This document shows, piece by piece, positions 1 through 8,623 of a stretch of 40,852 nt of DNA. The notes beneath the pieces were generated by a model, which saw nothing but the letters and a program-made list of their open reading frames with translations, had not been told where the DNA came from and made no database searches. Source of the DNA: Paracoccaceae bacterium. GTDB taxonomy: Bacteria; Pseudomonadota; Alphaproteobacteria; Rhodobacterales; Rhodobacteraceae. Position 1 is the first letter of the stretch. The number at the start of each line of letters is the position of its first letter. The stretch spans positions 1 to 40,852 of the forward strand of contig JAPPHA010000085.1 of the NCBI GenBank assembly GCA_028874915.1, in the 5' to 3' direction. The translations under genes and the position numbers were made by a program.

Positions 1-47
1 CCAAATCAAGGACTTGCGTCAAGTCGATTCCGTTTTGTTCTCATTGA

Positions 48-494
48 AGTTCCGATTACCTGTTTGATAACGAGATCTTTCCTGTCTGCGCACCCTCTTA
101 TCTCGAAAGGGACGGTCCGATCCGGGATGTATCCGATCTCCAGGATGCAACGCTTCTGCACCTCGACCAGTTCGACAGGAACTGGGTGACGTGGGAGTCC
201 TGGCTGAAATCGTTCGAATTCGACATGCCGCTCCGGGGTCGCAGCCTGTCGTTTGACAACTACCTGTTGCTGATTCATGCCGCCGTTCGTGGCGAGGGCG
301 TGGCACTTTGCGGCCGCCGGCTCGCGGAGGACCTGATCCGCGAAGGTGAACTCGTTCGCCCGTTGACGGCTTCGGTCGGTTCCGAACGCGCGTTCTACCT
401 GTTGCATTCCGCGACCGGACGTTTGCGGCCGGAAGTCCGGAAACTGCGCGACTGGCTGCTTGACGAATCACGCGGAGACGGGGAACGGCCATAG
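48..494 (+). pseudogene. LysR-type regulator, C-terminal effector domain only (truncated)
   Basis: The reading frame encodes the second half of a LysR substrate-binding domain of the GcvA-like class. Visible landmarks are LFDNEIFPVCAPSYL near its start, LLHLDQFDRNW with a following W..W pair, and the late GEGVALCGRRLAEDLI segment typical of this subfamily. An in-frame TGA at 45-47 closes the frame, and none of the three frames of bases 1-47 continues the family. The N-terminal helix-turn-helix and first effector lobe are therefore absent from this frame. The gene converges on the formyl-CoA transferase gene. Either it is a decayed regulator of the oxalate operon or an indel or assembly join lies close to base 47. 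The family is clear; intactness is doubtful. Confidence 0.7.
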
Positions 495-555
495 GCTCTC
501 GCCGGGGCATGGAATGGATGGTTTGCGGATTCCGGAGACTCAGGCCGATCTGGGC

Positions 556-577
556 ACCGGACGATAATCGGTCCGGT
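556..577. terminator. Inverted repeat between convergent genes (candidate bidirectional terminator)
   Basis: ACCGGAC at 556-562 is matched by GTCCGGT at 571-577, a perfect 7-bp GC-rich stem with an 8-nt loop. It lies between the convergent ends of the LysR fragment (494) and formyl-CoA transferase (593). No T-run follows on either strand, so intrinsic termination is uncertain. Confidence 0.4.
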
Positions 578-592
578 CGTGGCAACGTTGGG

Positions 593-1849
593 TTACGGTT
601 TTCCCAAGGCTCCCGAGGCCCGGATGTCATCAACCTCGGCCGCCGAATATCCGAGGACTTCCGAAAGGATTTCCGTCGTGTGTTCGCCGAGCAGGGGCGA
701 ACGGGTGACCTCGGCCGGACTCTCGGACAGCTTGATCGGGCATCCAACCGTAAGGTATTTACCTCGCGCCGGGTGATCGACCTCGACGACCGTGCCCGTC
801 TCTCGCAGGCTCGGTTCCTCGGCCAGTTCCTTCATGGAAAGAATGGGTCCACAGGGAATGTCCATCGGGTTGCAGATGTCCATGACTTCGAACTTGGTCT
901 TGGTCCGGGTCCAACCTTCGATGGTTTCGAAAATGTGGTTCAGCTTGTCGAGGCGGGCTTCGGGTTTCGCGTAGCCCGGGTCCTCCTTCCATTCCGGCTT
1001 GCCGATGATGTCACAGATCCTCTGCCAGACAGCCGCCTGGGTGATGAAATAGACATAGGCATTCGGGTCGGTCTCCCAGCCCTTGCACTTGAGGATCCAG
1101 CCCGGCTGCCCTCCGCCGGAGTCATTCCCGGCACGGGGCGTGGCGTCGCTGAAAGGAACCCCGAGGCCGTACTGGCTGTATTCGGTCAAGGGGCCGCGCT
1201 CAAGCCGTTGCTGGTCCCTTAGCTTCACCCGGCACAGGTTGAGCACGCCGTCCTGCATGGCGGCCAGCACCCGCTGGCCCCGTCCGGTCTTCTCGCGATG
1301 ATAGAGTGCAGTGACGATGCCGAGCGCCAGATGCAGGCCTGTACCGCTGTCGCCAACCTGGGCACCAGTGACCGTCGGCGGACCGTCGAGGAACCCCGTC
1401 GTCGATGCGGCCCCGCCCGTACACTGGGCCACATTCTCGTAGACCTTGCAGTCTTCGTAGGGTCCGGGCCCAAATCCCTTGACCGATGCCATGATCATGC
1501 GGGGATTGAGTTCCTGGATCCGTTCCCAACCGAATCCCATGCGGTCGAGCGCGCCCGGGGCGAAATTCTCCACAAGGACATCACAGGTCTTGACCAATCG
1601 TTCGAGAACACTCTTGCCGGTTTCGTTCTTGGTATTGAGGGTAATCGACCGTTTGTTGTGATTGAGCATCGTGAAATACAGCGAATCCACGTCCGGAATA
1701 TCGCGGAGTTGTCCACGCGTCGCGTCCCCCACGCCCGGTCGTTCGACCTTGATGCAATCGGCACCGAACCAGGCGAGCAACTGCGTGCATGTCGGGCCGG
1801 ACTGCACATGTGTGAAGTCAAGAATCCTCACGCCTTCCAGGGCTTTCAT
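593..1849 (-). CDS. frc: Formyl-CoA:oxalate CoA-transferase (CaiB/BaiF class III)
   Basis: A 418-residue class III CoA-transferase that moves CoA from formyl-CoA to oxalate, giving oxalyl-CoA and formate in the cytosol. It follows the known Oxalobacter enzyme closely along its length: [13 protein letters not shown] at 11-23, [16 protein letters not shown] at 54-69, [14 protein letters not shown] near 93-106, and [17 protein letters not shown] at 137-153. The catalytic aspartate is D167 in [10 protein letters not shown], and the glycine loop GGGQPGW follows the active-site region. A longer frame opens at 1930. The ATG at 1849 is preferred because AGGAG lies 7 nt upstream and the family's N-terminus begins there. 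It follows the oxc stop by about 40 nt, so both lie on one mRNA. Formyl-CoA:oxalate specificity is inferred from residue-level resemblance and the oxc neighbour. Confidence 0.93.
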   Translation of the reverse strand: MKALEGVRILDFTHVQSGPTCTQLLAWFGADCIKVERPGVGDATRGQLRDIPDVDSLYFTMLNHNKRSITLNTKNETGKSVLERLVKTCDVLVENFAPGALDRMGFGWERIQELNPRMIMASVKGFGPGPYEDCKVYENVAQCTGGAASTTGFLDGPPTVTGAQVGDSGTGLHLALGIVTALYHREKTGRGQRVLAAMQDGVLNLCRVKLRDQQRLERGPLTEYSQYGLGVPFSDATPRAGNDSGGGQPGWILKCKGWETDPNAYVYFITQAAVWQRICDIIGKPEWKEDPGYAKPEARLDKLNHIFETIEGWTRTKTKFEVMDICNPMDIPCGPILSMKELAEEPSLRETGTVVEVDHPARGKYLTVGCPIKLSESPAEVTRSPLLGEHTTEILSEVLGYSAAEVDDIRASGALGKP

Positions 1850-1889
1850 CACAGACTCCTGTTGCTGTCTGTTGTGACGAGATTGCGAG

Positions 1890-3635
1890 TTACGGCCTTG
1901 AGACCACGCTTTGGGGGTTGAGATTGCCAATCCGCCCGCTCTCGGTGCCGGCCTTTTCGTCTATAACCGCATTGATCAAGGTCGGTCGGCCGGAATCCAT
2001 GGCCGCCTTCGTGGCCCGTGACAGTTCGTCCGGTGTGGTTGCATAGACGCCGACACCGCCGAAGGCTTCCATCATCCTGTCATAGCGGGAATCCTTGACG
2101 AACACGGTCGTGGCCGCATCCGGTCCACCGGTCGGATTGACGTCCGTCCCGCGGTAGATGCCGTTGTTGTTGAAGACAACAACGCAGACCGGCAGGTCGT
2201 AGCGACAGATGGTTTCGATCTCCATGCCCGAGAAACCAAAGGCGCTGTCGCCTTCGACGGCGAGCACGGGTTTGCCGGTTTCGATGGCCGCGGCAACCGC
2301 AAATCCCATACCGATTCCCATGACACCCCAGGTCCCGACGTCGAGGCGCTTCCGCGGCTGGTACATGTCAATGATGCTGCGGGCGAAGTCGAGCGTATTG
2401 GCACCTTCGTTGACAAGGATGGCGTCGGGATGTTCCCGGACGACCGTCCGGAGCGCACCCAGGGCGCCGTGGAAGTCCATCGGCACGTTGTTGTTCTGAA
2501 GCCTTGGGGCCATGCGGGCCAGATTGGCCAACTTCCTTGCGTTGACGGCGTCGATCCACTCGCGGGAAGGCCCGCTCCAGCCATCGCCCATGGCGTCGTA
2601 CAACATGGAGACACAGGACCCGATGTCGCCGACGATCGGGGCCGCGATTTCCACATTCGAGTCCATCTCTCGGGGTTCGATATCGATCTGAACGAATCGC
2701 TTGGGCGCGTCGCCCCAGCCCCGTCCCTTGCCGTGGGACAGGAGCCAGTTCAGGCGGGCTCCGATCATCAGCACGGTATCGGAATCCCTGAGGACGAGCG
2801 AGCGGGCCGGGCCGGCCGACTGGGCGTGGGTGTCCGGCAGGAGTCCCTTGGCCATGCTCATGGGCAGGTAGGGAAAGCCACTCCTCTCGACCAACATCCG
2901 AATGTCTTCGTCCGCCTGTGCGTATGCCGCCCCCTTGCCCAGAATGATAAGGGGTCGTTCGGACGAACTGAGAACCTCGACCGCGCGAGCGATCGCATCC
3001 GGCGCCGGGATCTGCCGGGGCGCCGGATCCACAACCTCGACGAGCGACATCCAGCCTGCTTCTGCGTCCAGCGTCTGGGCAAGAAGTTGTGCCGGCAGAT
3101 CCAGATACACGCCTCCCGGGCGCCCGGAGCAGGCGGCCCGGATCGCCCGGGCGACGCCAATACCGATGTCGTTGGCATGCAGAACGCGATACGCAGCCTT
3201 GCAGAGCGGTTTGGCGATCGCGAGCTGGTCCATCTCTTCGTAGTCACCCTGCTGGAGATCAACAATCTCGCGTTCCGAAGATCCGCTGATCAGGATCATC
3301 GGGAAGCAATTGGTGGTGGCGTTGGCGAGGGCGGTCAGGCCATTGAGGAACCCGGGTGCCGACACCGTCAGGCAGATTCCGGGTTTTTGCGTCAGGTATC
3401 CGGCAATGGCCGCAGCATTTCCCGCGTTCTGTTCGTGCCGGAACGAGATGACACGCATACCCTCGGCCTGCGCCAGCCGACCGAGATCCGTGATCGGGAT
3501 TCCCGGAACGCCGTAGATCGTTTCGATCCCATTGAGTTTGAGCGCGTCTATGACAAGGTGAAAGCCATCCGTCAGCTCCCGCGTGACCTCGCCACCCCCG
3601 GAATCAGTATCCACGCTCTCCGCTGATGCAGACAT
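1890..3635 (-). CDS. oxc: Oxalyl-CoA decarboxylase (thiamine-diphosphate dependent)
   Basis: A 581-residue ThDP enzyme converting oxalyl-CoA to formyl-CoA and CO2, close to the usual length of about 570. The N-terminal ThDP pyrimidine-binding domain carries the catalytic glutamate in RHEQNAG (E68). A central Rossmann-like domain follows, and the C-terminal domain has the Mg-diphosphate motif from [11 protein letters not shown] at 462 through FNNNGIYRG near 496. The frame extends to 3794, but ATG 3635 is chosen because GGGAG precedes it by 8 nt and the family begins there. It sits downstream of tctA and upstream of frc. Together oxc and frc form the standard cycle in which formyl-CoA from oxc is the CoA donor for frc. 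No formate dehydrogenase is in the window, so the fate of formate is not visible. Confidence 0.94.
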   Translation of the reverse strand: MSASAESVDTDSGGGEVTRELTDGFHLVIDALKLNGIETIYGVPGIPITDLGRLAQAEGMRVISFRHEQNAGNAAAIAGYLTQKPGICLTVSAPGFLNGLTALANATTNCFPMILISGSSEREIVDLQQGDYEEMDQLAIAKPLCKAAYRVLHANDIGIGVARAIRAACSGRPGGVYLDLPAQLLAQTLDAEAGWMSLVEVVDPAPRQIPAPDAIARAVEVLSSSERPLIILGKGAAYAQADEDIRMLVERSGFPYLPMSMAKGLLPDTHAQSAGPARSLVLRDSDTVLMIGARLNWLLSHGKGRGWGDAPKRFVQIDIEPREMDSNVEIAAPIVGDIGSCVSMLYDAMGDGWSGPSREWIDAVNARKLANLARMAPRLQNNNVPMDFHGALGALRTVVREHPDAILVNEGANTLDFARSIIDMYQPRKRLDVGTWGVMGIGMGFAVAAAIETGKPVLAVEGDSAFGFSGMEIETICRYDLPVCVVVFNNNGIYRGTDVNPTGGPDAATTVFVKDSRYDRMMEAFGGVGVYATTPDELSRATKAAMDSGRPTLINAVIDEKAGTESGRIGNLNPQSVVSRP

Positions 3636-3815
3636 TTTACATGCTCCCTGACAAACACCTGACCGGCGTAACTGTCGCATTTCCGGCAGATCTCGACGCC
3701 GTTCGGCCCGAATCCTGTCCCTCCATGAAGGCCTGGAACGCGCGGGCCGTCCGGAGTGCAGTGCACCGCCACCACGAAGCCTGTCGTCCGGCACCCGGGG
3801 TTCGGGAGACCCTTG

Positions 3816-5357
3816 TCATCCGGATGCTCCCGGGTGAGACCCCGAATCACCGGCCGCCGCCTCCCGCCGCCGCCGCCACGCCAGGAACAGCGGATAGAGC
3901 ATCAACGCGGCCGCCAGGGCGATGCAGGTCGCCGAGATCGGCCGCTCCACGAAGATCAGGACATCGCCCTGCGACGACAGGAGGGACTGCCGCAACGACC
4001 GTTCGGCGAGCGGGCCCAGAACGATCGCGAGAACGGCAGGCGCCACCGGGTAGTTCAGCTTGCGCATCAGGTAGCCCATGACGCCGAAGAGCAACATGAG
4101 CCAGACATCGTGCATGGTCTGGGTGGGGGCATAGCCCCCGACAATGCAAAGGACGAAAATGACCGGCGCGAGAACCGTAAAGGGCAGTGTCAATACGCGG
4201 ACGAATACCGGGATAAAGGCGAGATTGATCAACACGGTGAAGAGGTTCGCAACGTAGAGCGAACCGATCAGTCCCCACACGAAATCTGGTCTTTCAGTGA
4301 ACAGAAGCGGACCCGGCCGCAAGCCCCAGATGATCATGCCTCCGAGCAGGATGGCCGTCGTCGGAGACCCGGGAATTCCGAGGGTGATCATGGGCAACAT
4401 GGATCCCGTCGAGGCGGCGTTGTTGGCGGCCTCCGGCGCCGCGACTCCGGCGATATTTCCCTTCCCGAAAGAATCCGGGTCCCTGGAAAACGTCTTGGCC
4501 AGCCCGTAGGACATGAGCGACGCTGGCGTAGCCCCGGCCGCCGGCAGGGTTCCCACGAAGTATCCCAGCACGGACCCGAGAGACGTGGATTTGATATAGG
4601 TCCGGACCGACCGGATATTGGCCATGAACCCGGCCACGGACATCTTGACCTTGTGGACGATGACCTTTCCGCCCGTGGTCTCGAGCGTCCAGAGCATTTC
4701 GCCGATGCCGTAGATTCCGATGGCCAGCACGAGGAAGTTGACTCCGTGCAAGAAGCCGGACGCATCAAAAAAAATGAGGCGGGGTTTTCCGGAGATGATG
4801 TCCAGCCCGACAGCTGCGAGCACCAGTCCGATCAGAATCGAAAAGATGGTCTTCGGAATGTCATCGCCGCCAAGTCCGATGAAGGTAGCAAAGGCCAGAA
4901 CCATCAACGCGAATTCTTCCGGCGGACCGAACTTGAGCGCGAAGTCTGCCAGGGGTGGCGCGAAAAGGGTGAACAGTACGACCGAGATGGTACCGCCGAT
5001 AAAGGATGCGATCGCGGCCGCGGTGAGCGCTTGATCGGCCTTGCCTGCCATCGCAAGCGGCCGGCCGTCGAAGACCGTGGCTACAGCAGTCGATGCGCCC
5101 GGAATGCCCAGGGTTATCGAGCTGATGGCCCCTCCGTACATGGCGCCGTAGTAGACTGCGGCCAGAAAGATGATTGCCGCCGTCGGTGGCACGAGAAAGG
5201 TGATCGGCAGCAGGATGGCAACGCCGTTGACCGAACCGAGCCCCGGCATGGCCCCGACGAACAGGCCCACAGTGCAGCCCAGAACGATCATCATCAGGTT
5301 GAGGGGTTCGAAGGCCTGCAGCAACCCACCTGCCAGGGAAATCAAGATGGTTTCCAT
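3816..5357 (-). CDS. tctA: Tripartite tricarboxylate transporter, large permease TctA
   Basis: A 513-residue polytopic inner-membrane protein with the TctA family signature near its N-terminus (GLFVGAMPGLGSVNGVAILLP, then YGAMYGGAISSITLGIPG and DGRPLAMAGKADQALTAAAI). Many hydrophobic segments are visible, and a second internal repeat carries ITLGIPGSPTTAILLGGM, as expected for this inverted-repeat fold. It is the main translocation subunit working with TctB and periplasmic TctC, and uses an ion gradient to import carboxylates. The start ATG at 5357 lies 6 nt after the tctB stop. About 180 nt separate it from oxc downstream on the same strand. The family's substrates vary widely; the oxalate-enzyme neighbours suggest oxalate or a related dicarboxylate, which is inference. 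Confidence 0.93.
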   Translation of the reverse strand: METILISLAGGLLQAFEPLNLMMIVLGCTVGLFVGAMPGLGSVNGVAILLPITFLVPPTAAIIFLAAVYYGAMYGGAISSITLGIPGASTAVATVFDGRPLAMAGKADQALTAAAIASFIGGTISVVLFTLFAPPLADFALKFGPPEEFALMVLAFATFIGLGGDDIPKTIFSILIGLVLAAVGLDIISGKPRLIFFDASGFLHGVNFLVLAIGIYGIGEMLWTLETTGGKVIVHKVKMSVAGFMANIRSVRTYIKSTSLGSVLGYFVGTLPAAGATPASLMSYGLAKTFSRDPDSFGKGNIAGVAAPEAANNAASTGSMLPMITLGIPGSPTTAILLGGMIIWGLRPGPLLFTERPDFVWGLIGSLYVANLFTVLINLAFIPVFVRVLTLPFTVLAPVIFVLCIVGGYAPTQTMHDVWLMLLFGVMGYLMRKLNYPVAPAVLAIVLGPLAERSLRQSLLSSQGDVLIFVERPISATCIALAAALMLYPLFLAWRRRREAAAGDSGSHPGASG

Positions 5358-5363
5358 GGGGTC

Positions 5364-5966
5364 TTACCGGTCCTGACCCGGCAGGAATTTGTGAAGTGCG
5401 AGCGAAACCGCGCCCAGGAAAAGAAAGGACCCCAGAATATACATCCAGAAATAATCGGTCTCGTACATGATGTCGAAGACAGGATAGAACCATTCTTCGG
5501 TCAGCGCCTTGGGCAGGGGGATTTGCAAGGCCCATTCGAACAACGAAAAAATGAAAACGGGAATCCCGCCCACCAACATGACTGTCAGCGGCCATTCGTG
5601 GCGCCCGATGACCTTCAGATAGAAGAGCAGGAAGGCCAGTAGCGCGAAATAGGTGCCGACGATGTGGATGCCGACGAGCAGGGCGATCAGCGCGCCCACG
5701 GAAGTGCCGACCACGACGACGGCAGACCGGGACATGTAGATTTCCGTGGATCGGGACTCCGGGGTATGACGCAGGAACCAGCGAACCAGCGTCGCGAGCG
5801 AACACAACAGCATCCCGACCGCCAGCCAGAACGGCCAGAATCCTGACCCCGGCCCCTTGCCGCTGACCCAGCCGATGGCCAGGCCATCAGTCGACGACCA
5901 CATCAGCCCGAGCGACATGAGGATTGTCGCAATGGCCATCAGGAAGTCTGCCTGGCGAACGGTCAT
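5364..5966 (-). CDS. tctB: Tripartite tricarboxylate transporter, small permease TctB
   Basis: A 200-residue membrane protein with the four-helix TctB layout: a first segment near residues 8-25 (FLMAIATILMSLGLMW), a second after GSGFWPFW around 40-60, and a long hydrophobic pair in the second half (VGALIALLVGIHIVGTYFALLAFLLFYL). An open frame runs upstream to 6119. ATG 5966 is preferred because the family starts close to its first helix and GGTGAGG lies just upstream. It is the small subunit of the TTT system encoded by the flanking tctC and tctA. Sequence conservation in this family is low, so the call relies on topology and gene order. Confidence 0.88.
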   Translation of the reverse strand: MTVRQADFLMAIATILMSLGLMWSSTDGLAIGWVSGKGPGSGFWPFWLAVGMLLCSLATLVRWFLRHTPESRSTEIYMSRSAVVVVGTSVGALIALLVGIHIVGTYFALLAFLLFYLKVIGRHEWPLTVMLVGGIPVFIFSLFEWALQIPLPKALTEEWFYPVFDIMYETDYFWMYILGSFLFLGAVSLALHKFLPGQDR

Positions 5967-6071
5967 GGACTTCGCCTCACCTTCGTCTGGCACCTGAGGG
6001 TTCAGGGATTCGGTTTGAAAATCCGGTGCCCATCGACTGACCGGTTCGTCCCGGCCATGACGCAACTGAAT

Positions 6072-6102
6072 CCAGGGCCCGGGTCTGGGCAGCGGTCCCT
6101 GG
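6072..6102 (-). terminator. Stem-loop in the tctC-tctB gap (candidate mRNA-stabilising hairpin)
   Basis: CCAGGG at 6072-6077 pairs with CCCTGG at 6097-6102, and the stem may extend inward past a bulge. It lies in the 220-nt gap between tctC and tctB, about 85 nt after the tctC stop. A GC-rich hairpin without a T-run after a binding-protein gene is a common arrangement for making more binding protein than permease. The role is inferred. Confidence 0.35.
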
Positions 6103-6186
6103 CCCAAGGGGGACCCCAACCCGGGAGCCGCGGACGCAACAACCGATGCGCCCCGGCTCCGGGTCGGGAATCACGAAGTTTCGTTC

Positions 6187-7185
6187 CTATTCCCCGGTAA
6201 TTGCTTCGGCGCCAACCGACTCGATGAGTTCCCGATGGCGCATTCCCTGCTCGGCGTGGAAAGCTGCCAGGTCATCACCGGCAACCCACTCGTCGCAGGT
6301 CAGGCCATCTTCGACGCAGAAGGTTTGCCATTCTTCGGAATCAAACAGCGTCTTGAAGAGGTCAATGTACCAGGCCCGGGCTTCCGCCGACATTCCGGGA
6401 GGACCATTGATCGACCGCTGCATGAAGTAGACAATGTCATGTCCGAGTTCCTGAGCGGTCGGGATATCCGGATAGGCCGCCATGCGTTCGGGGGTGAACT
6501 GGACCAGCGGCTTCGACTGTCCGGCGCGGTAGAACTCGTTCTGTTCCGCGGGATTGTTGACCGTCGAGTCGATGTGTTTACCAATCAGGTTCTTCGCAAC
6601 CGTACCGCCACCCGGAAACGGGATGTAGGTCACTTCGTACCCGAACTCGCTTTCCATCATGGCCGTCAGGATCGAGTCTTCCTGGCCCGAGCCCGTGCCC
6701 CCGACTTTCCATTCGGTCCCGGCCGCCTTCACCGCCGCGACATAGCTGTCGAGGTCGGTGATTTCGGTGTTGTCGGCATGAACCCACAGCAAGAAGGTAT
6801 CAAGAGCCATGCGGCCGATGGGCGTAAAGGTCGAAATGTCAACGCCAAGGTCCGTCTGGATGATCGGCGTCGTATAGAACGAGTTCAGCGTTACCAGGAC
6901 GGTGTGGTCGTCTCCGGCCTTGTCCTTCAGATAGAGCAGGGCTTCCGCGCCGGACCCGCCCGGCTTGTTGATCGGAATGAACGGACGCGGCGACAGATCC
7001 TTCTTCTCGATCAGTCCCTGCAGCAGTCTCGCGATCTGGTCAGCGCCGCCGCCGGTACCGGCCATGATGATGAATTCCACCGGCTTTCTCGGCTTCCAAT
7101 CGGCATGAGCCGGCCCGACGAGCGAAACCGACAACGCACCCAATGCAAAGGCCGTGCCGACCAAGAACTTTCGAAGTGTGGGCAT
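6187..7185 (-). CDS. tctC: Tripartite tricarboxylate transporter substrate-binding protein TctC
   Basis: A 332-residue periplasmic binding protein of the TctC (Bug) family. Residues 1-28 are a Sec signal peptide: a charged start (MPTLRK), a hydrophobic core and an AHA cleavage motif before DWKP. The mature protein opens with KPVEFIIMAGTGGGADQIAR, the usual first strand and glycine-rich ligand loop. Later features include INKPGGSGAEALLYLK and the YIPFPGGGTVAKNLIGKHID segment. It captures a carboxylate and passes it to TctA/TctB. It is the first gene of the inferred tctCBA-oxc-frc operon, and a long gene-free region upstream holds its control region. GGGAGGGAGAAAGC precedes the ATG. Confidence 0.92.
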   Translation of the reverse strand: MPTLRKFLVGTAFALGALSVSLVGPAHADWKPRKPVEFIIMAGTGGGADQIARLLQGLIEKKDLSPRPFIPINKPGGSGAEALLYLKDKAGDDHTVLVTLNSFYTTPIIQTDLGVDISTFTPIGRMALDTFLLWVHADNTEITDLDSYVAAVKAAGTEWKVGGTGSGQEDSILTAMMESEFGYEVTYIPFPGGGTVAKNLIGKHIDSTVNNPAEQNEFYRAGQSKPLVQFTPERMAAYPDIPTAQELGHDIVYFMQRSINGPPGMSAEARAWYIDLFKTLFDSEEWQTFCVEDGLTCDEWVAGDDLAAFHAEQGMRHRELIESVGAEAITGE

Positions 7186-7894
7186 TGCTTTCTCCCTCCC
7201 TGTTTGGGGTCTCCGCCGTTGATGTGTCTGCGCCTTCAGGAAAACGGTCCCGAATCACGAAAGACCACCGGTTCGGCGGTTAATTGACTTGCACCGATGC
7301 AGGACCGCCAGACTTGTTGTCGGCACCCCACATACGCTGGCATAAGGTATACCACACATGAAATCCGGGCAAGCGATTCGTTGTCGGCTTCCGTGAAAAC
7401 GGTTTGGGCGATGGGCCATAGTTGGCGAACTCTCCGGGACGCTCAGAAGCAATCGGCACAGTCGGGAACCAGAAACCGGTTCGGCCCGAACGCAAACGGG
7501 ATCGTCGCCGCCGGAACGTTCCCGACGCCAATGGGAATGCAACTTGAACCCGGGCATCCTCCGGGCCGGCCTCAGGTCATGGTATCAATTCGGTCAGAGT
7601 CGTGGATCCGCCGAAGAACATTCGCGCCGAGACTCGCTCGGGAGCCAAACCGGGGCGCCTCGATTGAGGAAACCTACTGGCGAACTGGTATCTCACCGTC
7701 GGGGACAACAGTCATCCGCTTCAATGAGGCGCGGCCTCTCCGTGAGGGCCGAATGGCACCATCACTATCGTCATGGCCTCTCACATCGACTCCCGTGCCG
7801 CTTCGTTTGGTATTCCAGGGGTCTCCTTCCGGATCAAAGCCTGGAACGATGTCCCGTCACGGCTGCAGGCCACCCGAGATTCCGACATCGGTCT
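7186..7894. other. Gene-free region upstream of tctC and beyond the hprK end
   Basis: About 710 nt with no supported gene. Open frames exist on both strands but show no family resemblance, no convincing ribosome site and arginine/proline-rich noise typical of GC-rich shadow frames. The tctC-proximal part should hold the tct operon promoter and includes the palindrome at 7345-7354. The HprK partners often found nearby in alphaproteobacteria (HPr, EIIA-Man) are absent. Confidence 0.6.
7345..7354 (-). promoter_or_regulatory. Candidate GntR/FadR-type operator upstream of the tct-oxc-frc operon
   Basis: Read on the minus strand this is TGGTATACCT, containing the perfect 8-bp palindrome GGTATACC. 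It resembles the TNGTNNNACNA pattern of FadR-subfamily GntR operators. It lies about 160 nt upstream of the tctC start, and its TATACC could double as a -10 element with TTGCCC 15 nt further upstream. No GntR gene is in the window, so the regulator is unknown. Confidence 0.35.
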
Positions 7895-8344
7895 TCATCC
7901 CGCTTTACTCGAACCGCCCGACCCGAGTATCAGCATGATCGCAGGTACCAGGCCCGGAACGTTTCGACCGCGGATGAGGCGAATCGACGACGCGCCGAAG
8001 TCGATGTGCCGGACGGGCGGAAGCCTGACGGGTTCGTCCCGGTCCAGATCGACGACCAGTTCCACTTTTGCAGTCTCCGCGACCGGCGCTCTGACAATGC
8101 CCACATGGCGCGCCTCGATCAGACCCGGATCAGGTGCTGGTGATCGGGCCATCACACGACCGTCCGCGTCCGTCTCAAGCCGGATCTGATCGTCTCCAAC
8201 GAGCTTCGCCCCACGGGTCACCAATTCGAGCGCCAGGGTGGACTTTCCTGAACCCGAAGCGCCCATCAGCAAGACGCCCCGGCCGCTGAACTCCACGCAA
8301 CTGCCGTGAATCTCATGTGCCAGACGGAGTGGCCCGCGACTCAT
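7895..8344 (-). CDS. hprK: HPr kinase/phosphorylase, short alphaproteobacterial form
   Basis: A 149-residue protein matching the short HprK found in alphaproteobacteria, which keeps only the kinase domain of the full-length (about 310-residue) Gram-positive enzyme. It phosphorylates and dephosphorylates a serine on HPr of the nitrogen-type PTS. Visible are the family histidine in HEIHGSC (H13), the Walker A loop GASGSGKST at 28-36, the LVGDDQI motif near 48-54 and an RHVGIVRAP stretch matching the RGLGI region. ATG 8344 has GGGAGT upstream; a TTG at 8404 with GGAGG further upstream is a possible longer start. The gene stands alone, divergent from pckA. In many relatives hprK and pckA lie in one neighbourhood with chvI/chvG, which are missing here. 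Confidence 0.85.
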   Translation of the reverse strand: MSRGPLRLAHEIHGSCVEFSGRGVLLMGASGSGKSTLALELVTRGAKLVGDDQIRLETDADGRVMARSPAPDPGLIEARHVGIVRAPVAETAKVELVVDLDRDEPVRLPPVRHIDFGASSIRLIRGRNVPGLVPAIMLILGSGGSSKAG

Positions 8345-8623
8345 CCCCAATGACTCCCGACGGCCAGGCCCATGCCGGGCGACGTTCCGAATCGGGACGA
8401 ACAAGTCCTGTCCGACCTCCGGTTTCGATGCAACGCCGGGAACCCGAAGCCGCCTGCAGATTCATGCCGAACACGGGCAATTGAAACGTGCCAAGCCGTT
8501 GCAGGACTGGTATGGGGCCCTCGACAGTGAATGCATCGCAATGTCTGCCGACGGCGGCCGGACCTGTTGCGTCCGATGTTGCATGTGGGTCGAGATGGTG
8601 GCCGCGGCGCAGGGAGAACCGGA

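Noticed and set aside
2430-3626. A 398-codon plus-strand open frame
   Set aside because: It lies wholly antisense to oxc, whose motifs are unmistakable; the plus-strand product shows no recognisable domain.
3756-5642. A 628-codon plus-strand open frame
   Set aside because: It is antisense to tctA and tctB. Its product is rich in arginine, glutamate, glutamine and aspartate without any family features, as expected for the shadow of a membrane-protein gene in GC-rich DNA.
7297-8143. Overlapping plus-strand frames of 199-213 codons upstream of and across hprK
   Set aside because: No ribosome site, no family resemblance, and they overlap the hprK coding region on the other strand.
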